This document shows, piece after piece, positions 1 through 6,507 of a DNA stretch of 14,656 nt (position 1 is its first letter; the number at the start of each line of letters is the position of its first letter). Below the pieces are notes generated by a model. It was not told the origin of the DNA and made no database searches. It saw only the letters and a program-made list of their open reading frames with translations. A program made the position numbers and the translations under genes. Location: the NCBI GenBank assembly GCA_937942965.1, contig CALDGN010000022.1:1-14656 (forward strand), in the 5' to 3' direction. Source of the stretch: an uncultured Acidimicrobiales bacterium (GTDB taxonomy: Bacteria > Actinomycetota > Acidimicrobiia > Acidimicrobiales > UBA10347).

Positions 1-945
1 TACCGAGAGTTCAAAGTCGCCATGTACGAGCGCCTCGACGCCGAGTTCGGCCCCCTCCTGACGTCGGTCGCCGACCAGACCGAACTGGCCGCCATCCAGT
101 GGGGCGGCGTGCCGGTCGGCGGCATCCCTGAACTCAATGACCCGGAACGTGTTCCTGCAGCCGAGGCTGATTGGATGGTTGACGACGAGGTCGTGCTGGG
201 CGTCATCGCCAACGGCGAGGCCGTCGCCTATCCCCTACGCATCATCGCTCGTCACGAACTCGCGAATGACACTGTCGGCGGCGACAATCTGGCGATCGTC
301 TACTGCACCTTGTGTCGATCGGCGATCGTGTACGAGCGCGAGGTCGAGGGCCAGACCGTCCAGTTCCTCACCAGCGGCCTTCTATCGAACTCGAACAAGA
401 TCATGCTCGATGTTGAAACCCAAACGTTGTGGAGCCATCTCCGAGGGACGGGCATCGGCGGCGAGCACCTTGGCGTCGAGCTCACGGTTCGATCCGTGAA
501 CCACATGCGCTGGACTGACTGGGTCGCCGAGAACCCTGACACCGAAGTACTGACCCTGCCGTCACCGATCTTCTTCGATGACCCCGAGCGTCCACCGATC
601 GCGTACGACTACACCCCTGGCGAGGCCTATGCGTCGTACTACGAGAACCCGGACGTGTGGTTCCCAATCCTCGACACGCCCGAAACGTGGCCGCTCAAGA
701 CCGACGTGATCGGCATCGAACACAATGGCGACTCGGTTGCGTTCTCCGTCGAGGCGTTCAATGCGCTCGAGAAGACCATCGAGGTTGAGGTCGGCGGCCA
801 GGCGTTCACGGTCGAGCCGACCGGCGTCGGCGCTCGGATCTTCGATGCGGCCGGTCAGCGCGTGATCGCCGAGCAGTCGTTCTGGTTCGCTTGGTTCGCG
901 AACCACCGCGAGACCCGAACGCTCACCGACCTTTCTGGCTTCTGA
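1..945 (+). CDS. DUF3179 domain-containing protein, 5'-truncated by the window edge
   Basis: The frame is open from base 1, with seven codons before the first ATG at base 22, so the gene very probably starts upstream and only the C-terminal 314 residues are seen. The family is recognised from the block YPLRIIARHELANDTVGG followed by YCTLCRSA: a His-Glu-x-x-Asn-Asp stretch, then a CxxC pair (Cys102 and Cys105 counted from base 1). This block is the signature of DUF3179, whose biochemical role is not established. The CxxC pair suggests metal or redox chemistry, but that is only inference. Family members usually carry an N-terminal signal peptide or lipobox, which would lie outside this window. 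The stop is 22 bases before the oxidoreductase gene, but the next start has its own promoter-like hexamer, so the two need not be co-transcribed. Confidence 0.85.
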   Translation, partial: YREFKVAMYERLDAEFGPLLTSVADQTELAAIQWGGVPVGGIPELNDPERVPAAEADWMVDDEVVLGVIANGEAVAYPLRIIARHELANDTVGGDNLAIVYCTLCRSAIVYEREVEGQTVQFLTSGLLSNSNKIMLDVETQTLWSHLRGTGIGGEHLGVELTVRSVNHMRWTDWVAENPDTEVLTLPSPIFFDDPERPPIAYDYTPGEAYASYYENPDVWFPILDTPETWPLKTDVIGIEHNGDSVAFSVEAFNALEKTIEVEVGGQAFTVEPTGVGARIFDAAGQRVIAEQSFWFAWFANHRETRTLTDLSGF

Positions 946-955
946 GCGCGGCCAC

Positions 956-961
956 TAGCTT
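956..961 (+). promoter_or_regulatory. -10-like hexamer TAGCTT for a leaderless transcript
   Basis: TAGCTT fits the actinobacterial -10 pattern TANNNT and ends 6 bases before the GTG at 968. No purine-rich ribosome-binding site lies between them (the spacer is CGGGGC). Transcription would begin at or next to the start codon. The same hexamer occurs 7 bases before the start at 5072. No convincing -35 box is visible. Confidence 0.5.
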
Positions 962-967
962 CGGGGC

Positions 968-1966
968 GTGAGTAACACCTCGTCATCTTCTGCCAGCCCG
1001 ATCGGCATCGCCATTATCGGACTCGGCACGGTCGGCCTGCGCTACATCGAGCAATACCAACTGCACGATGGCTTCGAGATCATCGGCGGGTTCGACGTCT
1101 CTGAGGCAGCCGCGACCACGGCGCAAGAACGGTTCGGTATCGCACTGTCTTCGTCGGCCGAGGACCTGATCAAGGACCCGGCGGTCACCGCCGTCTATGT
1201 CGCCGTTCCGCCGCTGTTCCACGAGCACTACGTCGACCTCGTCGTCGCTGCCGGCAAAGCACTGATGTGCGAAAAGCCGCTCGGGGTCGATGACGCCGAG
1301 AGCGCTGGGATGGTCGAGCGAGTCGAAGCTGCTGGCACTCGTGCGGCGGTCAACTACGTCTTCGGCGCTGCGCCAAGCGCGGTACGGCTGTTGAGCGACG
1401 TGGCGGCCGCTGGCGACGACATCCATGGCGTGGACCTCCGCGTGCACTTCGAGGAGTGGCCACGAGCCTGGCAAGCCGGTGCCGGTTGGTTGCGCGATCG
1501 GGACCAGGGTGGCTGGGCCCGAGAGGTCATCTCGCATTACGTCTTCCTGATGCTGCGTCTCTTCGGTGGCCCGGTCACGGTCGAGCACTGCGCCGCCTAC
1601 TTCCCCGCCGACGGGACGTCAGAGCAGCGCCTGGTCGCGCTGTTGCGCGCCGACGGGGTGCCGATCCACGTGTTGGGCTCGAGCGATTCGGCCGGTGCCG
1701 ACGAGGTCGAGTTCACGGTGCGCGGTGCGGGCCAATCGTGGCGACTCACGAACTGGTACCAGTACGCGACGACGAGCCGTGGCGGCGAGTGGACCCCTGG
1801 CTTGTCCGACGAAGAAGCGGCGGGCCCAGCTGCCTATGCAGCTCAGCTCGGGCAACTCGCCGACCTCGTCAATGGTGAGCCCCAAACACTTGCGACCTTC
1901 GCCGAAGCCCTCGAGGTGCAGCGCATCGTCGAGCGCATGCTCGAGATGGCCGCTGAGGCTGTCTGA
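968..1966 (+). CDS. Gfo/Idh/MocA family NAD(P)-dependent oxidoreductase
   Basis: A 332-residue protein of normal family length. The N-terminal Rossmann fold is clear: a beta strand leading into the dinucleotide-binding turn GLGTVG (residues 18-23). The family motif CEKPLG, with Glu102-Lys103-Pro104, follows; this lysine is the usual catalytic or substrate-positioning residue. The C-terminal half matches the alpha/beta substrate domain in size, but nothing in it tells me the substrate. Members oxidise or reduce sugars, inositols and related polyols, or act on other small metabolites. The start is GTG; translation from it leads directly into the fold. The stop overlaps the acyl-CoA ligase ATG by one base (TGATG), so the two are translationally coupled and probably serve one pathway. 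Confidence 0.88.
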   Translation: MSNTSSSSASPIGIAIIGLGTVGLRYIEQYQLHDGFEIIGGFDVSEAAATTAQERFGIALSSSAEDLIKDPAVTAVYVAVPPLFHEHYVDLVVAAGKALMCEKPLGVDDAESAGMVERVEAAGTRAAVNYVFGAAPSAVRLLSDVAAAGDDIHGVDLRVHFEEWPRAWQAGAGWLRDRDQGGWAREVISHYVFLMLRLFGGPVTVEHCAAYFPADGTSEQRLVALLRADGVPIHVLGSSDSAGADEVEFTVRGAGQSWRLTNWYQYATTSRGGEWTPGLSDEEAAGPAAYAAQLGQLADLVNGEPQTLATFAEALEVQRIVERMLEMAAEAV

Positions 1967-3510
1967 TGGACGTCCGCTCGCTGATGCGCCGCTCGGCGCA
2001 GTTCCACTCCGAGATCACTGCGGTCATCGACGGCGAGACTCGCCTGAGCTTCGGTCAGGCATGGGAGCGCGGACTGCGAATGGCAAACGCGTTGCTCGAA
2101 GCTGGCTTGGAGCCTGGCGACCGAGTCGGCGTGCTCGAAGACAATACGTTCGAGTCGGTCGACTTCTTCTGCGGGACGGCCGCTGCGAACTTGGTGCGGG
2201 TGCCGCTGTACCCACGCAACAGTCGCGAGGCGCATCGGCACATGTTGAGCCACACTGGGTGTCGAGCCCTCGTGGTGTCGGCAAGCCATGCCGACGCAGT
2301 CGCGGGCATCGACGCCGAGGTGCCGTCGCTCGAACAGATCATCGTCCGGGACGACAGTTACGAATCGTGGCTCGCTGGGTTTTCGGCCGAAGACCCGGAC
2401 CCGATCGTCAACGAGGACGACTGGTTCATTATTCGCCATACCGGCGGAACGACCGGGCCTTCAAAGGGTGTTGGCTATACCCACAAGACCTGGCTCGACG
2501 CTGGCCGTGACTGGTTCTATGCGTTCCCGCCGGTGCAGAAGGGTGACGTGTGCCAACACGTCGGACCGATCTCGCACGGCTCTGGCTACTTGTTCACGCC
2601 GATGTGGCTCAGCGGCGGGACCAACCTGCTCGTCGGAGCGTTCGACCCGCCGGCGGTCGTCGAGACGATGGCCAAGGAGCAGGTTGCGTATGGCTTCCTG
2701 GTTCCGACCATGCTCAATGCGCTCGCCCGTGAACCCGGTGCACGAGACCATGACTGGTCTGGCCATCTGAAGTGCCTTCAGATCGGCGGTGCGCCGATCG
2801 CTGATGACACCGCGCTGCTCGCACGAGAGGTGTTCGGCAATGTGCTCTATCAGGGCTACGGCCAGACCGAAGCGGTTCCGATCACGATGATGGGCCCGGA
2901 CGAATGGTTCAGCGAGGTCGACGGCTCGAACCCTTTGCGCTCGGCCGGTCGACCGCTCCCCTTCGGTGACCTTGCCATCGTCGATCCCGACACCGGAGAC
3001 GAGCTAGCGATCGGCGTCGAGGGCGAAATCGCCATTCGGTGCGACGGTCAAATGAGCGGCTTCTGGGACAACCCCGAGGCGACCAGCGAACGCATGCGAG
3101 ACGGCTGGGTGCTTTCGGGCGACATCGGCGTGCTCGACGCCAACGGCTACCTCTACGTGCTCGATCGTAAGGACGACATGATCATCAGCGGCGGGTTCAA
3201 CATCTGGCCCGCCGAACTCGAGAACGTGCTGACCGATCACCCCGATGTCATCGAGGCGGCCGTCTTCGGCGTGCCGAGCGAGCGCTGGGGCGAGAGCCCC
3301 CACGCGGTGTGCACGGTGACTGCGTCGGCGACCGTGACGGGCGACGAACTGATCGCGCTGTGTGCAGATCGGCTCGGCTCGTACAAGAAACCGGCCACGG
3401 TGGAGCTCACGACCGAGCCCTTGCCGAAGTCACCGGTCGGCAAACTCGCCCGCAAGGTCCTACGGGAGCCGCACTGGGCCGGCCACGACCGCCGCGTCGC
3501 GGGCAACTGA
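1966..3510 (+). CDS. AMP-forming acyl-CoA ligase (ANL superfamily)
   Basis: A 514-residue adenylate-forming enzyme that would activate a carboxylic acid with ATP and pass it to CoA. The core motifs appear in order: the phosphate-binding loop HTGGTTGPSKGV (residues 158-169), YGQTE (298-302), the ATP-ribose aspartate in SGDIG (Asp386), the hinge region DRKDDMIISGG with Arg401, and the C-terminal PKSPVGK with the adenylation lysine Lys493. The C-terminal lid is complete, so it looks active. There is no peptidyl carrier domain, which favours a stand-alone ligase over an NRPS module. Substrate is not readable; short/medium-chain, aromatic or alicyclic acids are all possible. Translation is coupled to the upstream oxidoreductase by TGATG, and a GAGG element lies 7 bases before the ATG. 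The gene ends in a 13-bp tandem array. Confidence 0.93.
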   Translation: MDVRSLMRRSAQFHSEITAVIDGETRLSFGQAWERGLRMANALLEAGLEPGDRVGVLEDNTFESVDFFCGTAAANLVRVPLYPRNSREAHRHMLSHTGCRALVVSASHADAVAGIDAEVPSLEQIIVRDDSYESWLAGFSAEDPDPIVNEDDWFIIRHTGGTTGPSKGVGYTHKTWLDAGRDWFYAFPPVQKGDVCQHVGPISHGSGYLFTPMWLSGGTNLLVGAFDPPAVVETMAKEQVAYGFLVPTMLNALAREPGARDHDWSGHLKCLQIGGAPIADDTALLAREVFGNVLYQGYGQTEAVPITMMGPDEWFSEVDGSNPLRSAGRPLPFGDLAIVDPDTGDELAIGVEGEIAIRCDGQMSGFWDNPEATSERMRDGWVLSGDIGVLDANGYLYVLDRKDDMIISGGFNIWPAELENVLTDHPDVIEAAVFGVPSERWGESPHAVCTVTASATVTGDELIALCADRLGSYKKPATVELTTEPLPKSPVGKLARKVLREPHWAGHDRRVAGN

Positions 3511-3552
3511 ACCCGGCAACCGGGTCCGGCAACTGGGTCCTGCAACTGGGTT
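3501..3552. repeat. 13-bp tandem repeat across the ligase stop codon
   Basis: Three head-to-tail units fill most of the convergent gap: CGGCAACCGGGTC at 3514, CGGCAACTGGGTC at 3527 and CTGCAACTGGGTT at 3540. The preceding 13 bases (3501-3513, GGGCAACTGAACC) are a diverged unit that contains the ligase stop codon, which suggests the array grew from the gene's own end. The sequence ACCCGG-CAA-CCGGGT (3511-3525) can form a 6-bp hairpin directly after the stop and may help terminate transcription, although there is no T-tract. Confidence 0.8.
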
Positions 3553-3558
3553 CGGCGC

Positions 3559-4254
3559 TCAGGCGTGGGTGATGATCTGCGCTGGCGGGCTGCCGAGATC
3601 ACCCAGGTGGTTCGTGTCGTTAAACGAACGCAAGAACCAGTGGTCTTCAGTCAACACGAGTCGGTGAATCGCACAGTTGTCTGAACCTGCGAACCCACGC
3701 ATGTGTGACCCGGTCGCATGGGCACAGAGCGCAGACACGACTCCGCCGTGCACGAAGGCAACGACGTGCTCATCGGGATGCGCCTCGTGGATGCGCTTGA
3801 TCGCGCCGCTCGTGCGCGCCTGCAACTCTTCGTTGGTCTCGGCGCCAGGTACGTGGCCCCACTCATAGGTCTGGCGGAACGCGATCGCACCGGGGTGGGT
3901 CATTTCGTGGAGCATCTTGCGAAAGACTCCGCCCTCCCACTCGCCCAAGAAGACTTCGCGGAGGTCGTGTTCTTCGGTCGGTTGCATCCCCGTGCGTTCG
4001 ACCAGCGGCGCTGCGGTCTGATGGGTTCGGGTCAGCGAGCTCACGTACAGCTGATCGATCGCTTCGGTATGAAGACGATCGCCCACTGCACCCGCCTGCT
4101 GATGTCCGAGCTCGGTCAGCAGCGGATCACCGTGGCCGTGCTTGAGTTCGAACATTTCGCCCTCGGGCAGCCCCTGGGTCTGGCCATGGCGCACGAGCGT
4201 GAGCCGCGTCGCACCGGGTGGGACCGCGAACGAGGTCTGGGCTTGCGAGGACAT
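3559..4254 (-). CDS. Histidine phosphatase family protein (phosphoglycerate mutase-like)
   Basis: A 231-residue single-domain enzyme of the branch-1 histidine phosphatase superfamily. The catalytic motif is VRHGQT (Arg22, His23), with a second arginine in SSLTRTHQTA (Arg76), an acidic residue in LREVFLGEWEG (Glu100), and the second histidine in VHGGVVSALCAHATG (His169). His23 would carry the phosphate. Substrates in this superfamily range from sugar phosphates to nucleotides and cobalamin precursors, and cannot be read here. The start is 18 bases after the yaaA stop, with GGAG 9 bases before the ATG, so it is probably the second gene of a yaaA operon. It converges on the acyl-CoA ligase gene. 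Confidence 0.9.
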   Translation of the reverse strand: MSSQAQTSFAVPPGATRLTLVRHGQTQGLPEGEMFELKHGHGDPLLTELGHQQAGAVGDRLHTEAIDQLYVSSLTRTHQTAAPLVERTGMQPTEEHDLREVFLGEWEGGVFRKMLHEMTHPGAIAFRQTYEWGHVPGAETNEELQARTSGAIKRIHEAHPDEHVVAFVHGGVVSALCAHATGSHMRGFAGSDNCAIHRLVLTEDHWFLRSFNDTNHLGDLGSPPAQIITHA

Positions 4255-4272
4255 AGGTGAGGCTCCGGTTGG

Positions 4273-5052
4273 TCAGTTGGAACGCTTGAAGACGGGACGC
4301 TCGGGAGTCGAGTCAGCCTCGTCGAAGGCGTAGCCCATGCCGGTGAAGCCGGTGATGCCAGCTGCCGACGTGATGCGTTCCTGAATCAGATATTGGCTCA
4401 TCGCGCCGCGGGCCCGCTTCGCAAAGAAGCTGATGTTCTTATACGGGCCGCCGTCTTTGGAGTCGAGGAAGGCCGGTGCGATGACCTTGGCGTCGAGACG
4501 GTTCGTATCGACGGCGTGGAAGTACTCGTTCGACGCCAGGTTCACGAGCAGCTTGGAGCCGGGGCTCGCCGCCATGTCTTCGTTGAGCATGTCGACGACT
4601 TCGGTGCGCCAGAACTCGTACAGGTTGGCGCCACGGCGGTTCGAGAGCTTGGTGCCCATCTCGAGGCGATACGGCATCATCAGGTCCAGCGGTCGCAGCA
4701 CGCCGTACAAACCCGACAGGATCCGGAGCGTCTTCTGCGAGTGGGTGAAGTCGCGCTCGGAGAAGCTCGCGCCCGCATCGAGGCCGGTGTAGACGTCGCC
4801 GTTGAACGCGAGCACAGCTGGGCGCGCGTTCTCGGGAGTGAACGGTCGCTGCCAGTCCTGGAAGCGTTCGAAGTTGAGCTCGGCGAGCGCAGGCGAGACC
4901 TTCATCAGCATCTGGATCTCGCCGGGCGACTTGGCTGCCATGATCGCAACCAGTTTTTCGGCCGAGTCCAACATGCGCGGTTCGCTTGATTTCTTCGTCG
5001 CGAGCGGGGTCTCGTAGTCAAGCGACTTTGCAGGTGACACAACGATCAGCAC
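4273..5052 (-). CDS. yaaA: YaaA family peroxide-stress protein (DUF328/UPF0246)
   Basis: Close to full-length similarity to E. coli YaaA as I recall it: VSPAKSLDY at the N terminus, FTPENARPAVLAFNGDVYTG, the hallmark LSGLYGVLRPLDLMMPYRLE, NLASNEYF, and a C-terminal FDE. In E. coli the protein limits oxidative DNA and protein damage during peroxide stress by keeping unincorporated iron low. I place the start at GTG 5052 (259 residues, about the E. coli length). From there the protein begins (M)LIVVSPAKS as in relatives, whereas the longer reading from 5082 adds ten unrelated residues. There is no Shine-Dalgarno; TAAGCT sits exactly 7 bases upstream, so the mRNA is probably leaderless. It shares a 19-bp divergent promoter region with the carbonic-anhydrase-like gene and precedes the phosphatase gene. 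Confidence 0.93.
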   Translation of the reverse strand: MLIVVSPAKSLDYETPLATKKSSEPRMLDSAEKLVAIMAAKSPGEIQMLMKVSPALAELNFERFQDWQRPFTPENARPAVLAFNGDVYTGLDAGASFSERDFTHSQKTLRILSGLYGVLRPLDLMMPYRLEMGTKLSNRRGANLYEFWRTEVVDMLNEDMAASPGSKLLVNLASNEYFHAVDTNRLDAKVIAPAFLDSKDGGPYKNISFFAKRARGAMSQYLIQERITSAAGITGFTGMGYAFDEADSTPERPVFKRSN

Positions 5053-5058
5053 AGTGCG

Positions 5059-5065
5059 TAGCTTA
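5059..5065. promoter_or_regulatory. Overlapping bidirectional -10 elements between yaaA and the gamma-carbonic anhydrase gene
   Basis: The seven bases TAGCTTA read as TAGCTT on the + strand (5059-5064) and TAAGCT on the - strand (5065-5060). Both fit TANNNT. The spacer to the + ATG (5065-5071) and to the - GTG (5059-5053) is exactly 7 bases each, so each RNA would start at its start codon. A -35-like GTGACA (5034-5039) lies 19 bases upstream on the + side; I see no good -35 on the - side. Confidence 0.6.
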
Positions 5066-5071
5066 GGAGTC

Positions 5072-5638
5072 ATGCAGGACATCGACCCGACCGTATGGGT
5101 ACACGAATCATCATTTCTTTATGGCCGTATCCAAATTGGGAGAGGAAGCTCGGTCTGGCCGCAGGTCGTGATGCGGGCCGAGAACGCTCGCATCGAAATC
5201 GGACGCATGACGAACATCCAGGACTTCACGATGATCCACGTCGGCGCAACCCAGCCGACGATCATCGGTGACTTCTGCTCAATCACACACCACTGCACAA
5301 TCCATGGCGCCACGATCGGCGACAACTGCCTGATCGGGATCAACGCGACCATCATGGACGGCGCCGAGATCGGTGCCGGTTCGATCGTCGCTGGCGGCGC
5401 CTTCGTCAAAGAAGGATCGGTGTTCCCCGAGAACTCGATCATCATGGGCGCTCCGGCCAAGCTGAAGACCGAGCGGGACAACCACAAGGCGAACCGTTTC
5501 AATGCGTGGATGTACTACCGCAATGCTGAGTTCTACAAGCAAGGCCGCCACGACGCCTGGAGCTCCGATGACTTCGAGGCGTGGATGACCGCCAAGCAGA
5601 CCGAGATCGCTACCGATGCCGACCTGGATCTGATCTGA
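5072..5638 (+). CDS. Gamma-class carbonic anhydrase-like hexapeptide-repeat protein
   Basis: A 188-residue left-handed beta-helix protein. Hexapeptide turns run from about residue 15 to 130, followed by a helical tail. The family's metal site is present: His56 in MIHVG, then His73 and His78 in THHCTIHG, to bind Zn or Fe across a trimer interface. The NIQD block (Asn48, Gln50, Asp51) is also conserved. The usual Arg-Gly-Asp near residue 35 reads Arg-Ala-Glu (Arg35, Glu37), a mild change at a position that normally orders the trimer and active site. It may hydrate CO2, but many homologues (YrdA, PaaY) have weak activity or act on thioesters, so activity is uncertain. ATG 5072 is chosen over GTG 5054 because the helix begins right after it and the -10-like hexamer would lie inside the longer reading. 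The AGGAG before it is only 2 bases away, too close for normal initiation. Confidence 0.88.
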   Translation: MQDIDPTVWVHESSFLYGRIQIGRGSSVWPQVVMRAENARIEIGRMTNIQDFTMIHVGATQPTIIGDFCSITHHCTIHGATIGDNCLIGINATIMDGAEIGAGSIVAGGAFVKEGSVFPENSIIMGAPAKLKTERDNHKANRFNAWMYYRNAEFYKQGRHDAWSSDDFEAWMTAKQTEIATDADLDLI

Positions 5639-6339
5639 TGCCGACCCCGCATATCTCCGCCCCCGATGGCGCATTCGCCCCGTCATTGCTCATGCCTGGT
5701 GACCCCAAGCGCGCCGCCCGCATCGCCGAGGTCTTCCTCGACAATGCCGAGCTTGTGACCGATGTCCGCGGCATGACTGGGTTCACCGGCACGTGGAAGG
5801 GCACTCCCGTTTCGGTCATGCCGTCGGGCATGGGTGTGCCGTCAGCCGCGATCTACATCACCGAGCTCGCGCGGCACTACGGCGTGCGGCGCATGATCCG
5901 TGTCGGCACGGCTGGCGTCTACGCGCCTGATCTTCAACTTCGACAGATCGTGGCCGCAACGTCGGCCGTCACGAATAGTGCGCTCCCCGCCGCGCTCGGA
6001 GCGCCCGACGAGCTCACCGTGACCAACTCGCTTCTCGATACCGCGACCGACGTTGCTCAGGCAGCCGACGTTTCCCTGGTCACCGGCACTGTCTTCACGA
6101 GCGACATCTTCTATGAGCCAGACGACGACGCGCGCCTCGCCCACACCGCGGCTGGCGTGTTGTGTGTCGAGATGGAGACTGCCGCGCTCTACGCACTCGC
6201 TGCGCTCGAGGGATTCGATGCCCTCGCGATGTTCACCATGACCGACCATCTGGTGACGGGCGAACACCTGACATCAGAGGAACGCCAAGAGGGCGTCGAC
6301 GAAATGCTCGCACTCGCGCTGGACATCGCCATCGCCTAA
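5638..6339 (+). CDS. deoD: Purine nucleoside phosphorylase, DeoD type
   Basis: A 233-residue enzyme that splits purine (deoxy)nucleosides with phosphate into base and (deoxy)ribose-1-phosphate for purine salvage. The protein aligns by eye with E. coli DeoD from the first residues: TPHI with His5, MPGDP with Gly21 and Arg25 for phosphate, VRGMTGFTGT, RVGTAG with Arg88 and Thr91 (Ser in E. coli), VEMET with Glu178, Met179 and Glu180 for the ribose, and Asp203 in TDH as the base-protonating acid. All key positions are present. ATG 5638 overlaps the preceding stop by one base (TGATG), giving translational coupling to the carbonic-anhydrase-like gene. A longer in-frame reading from 5581 is only extension into that gene. 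Confidence 0.92.
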   Translation: MPTPHISAPDGAFAPSLLMPGDPKRAARIAEVFLDNAELVTDVRGMTGFTGTWKGTPVSVMPSGMGVPSAAIYITELARHYGVRRMIRVGTAGVYAPDLQLRQIVAATSAVTNSALPAALGAPDELTVTNSLLDTATDVAQAADVSLVTGTVFTSDIFYEPDDDARLAHTAAGVLCVEMETAALYALAALEGFDALAMFTMTDHLVTGEHLTSEERQEGVDEMLALALDIAIA

Positions 6340-6354
6340 CCCGTCACGCGGCCC

Positions 6355-6415
6355 TCTGACAAGCAGCGCTTCTAACAAGCAGCGCTTCTGACAAGCAACG
6401 CTTTGACAATGCAGG
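6355..6415. repeat. 16-bp tandem repeat downstream of deoD
   Basis: Three 16-base units follow one another: TCTGACAAGCAGCGCT (6355-6370), TCTAACAAGCAGCGCT (6371-6386) and TCTGACAAGCAACGCT (6387-6402). A degenerate partial fourth unit, TTGACAATGCAGG, follows (6403-6415). Units differ by a single base. The first two, with the T that follows, contain a small dyad AAGC-AGC-GCTT. The array starts 15 bases after the deoD stop and lies outside any supported gene. Confidence 0.85.
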
Positions 6416-6456
6416 GGCCGATCGCGCCGCGGGCTTGAAGAACAACGCGATCGGCC
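6416..6456. terminator. Perfect 11-bp inverted repeat, probable bidirectional terminator
   Basis: GGCCGATCGCG (6416-6426) and its exact complement CGCGATCGGCC (6446-6456) enclose a 19-base loop. The hairpin lies 76 bases after the deoD stop and 51 bases after the stop of the converging membrane-protein gene, so it can serve both. There is no T-tract, which is common for GC-rich actinobacterial terminators. Confidence 0.65.
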
Positions 6457-6507
6457 GTGCATGGTCCGCATCGGGCGGATGCACTCGATACACGCCTGAG
6501 CCAGCCC

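Noticed and set aside
3718..4260. A 180-codon + strand frame opposite the histidine phosphatase.
   Set aside because: The - strand has the full catalytic set (Arg22, His23, Arg76, Glu100, His169); the + frame shows nothing recognisable.
5053..5082. Longer starts: yaaA from ATG 5082 and the carbonic-anhydrase-like gene from GTG 5054.
   Set aside because: They would make the two divergent genes overlap, add residues not seen in relatives, and place the shared -10 hexamers inside coding sequence.
6355..6415. Possible CRISPR remnant.
   Set aside because: The units are 16 bases, directly adjacent with no spacers, and no cas gene is present.
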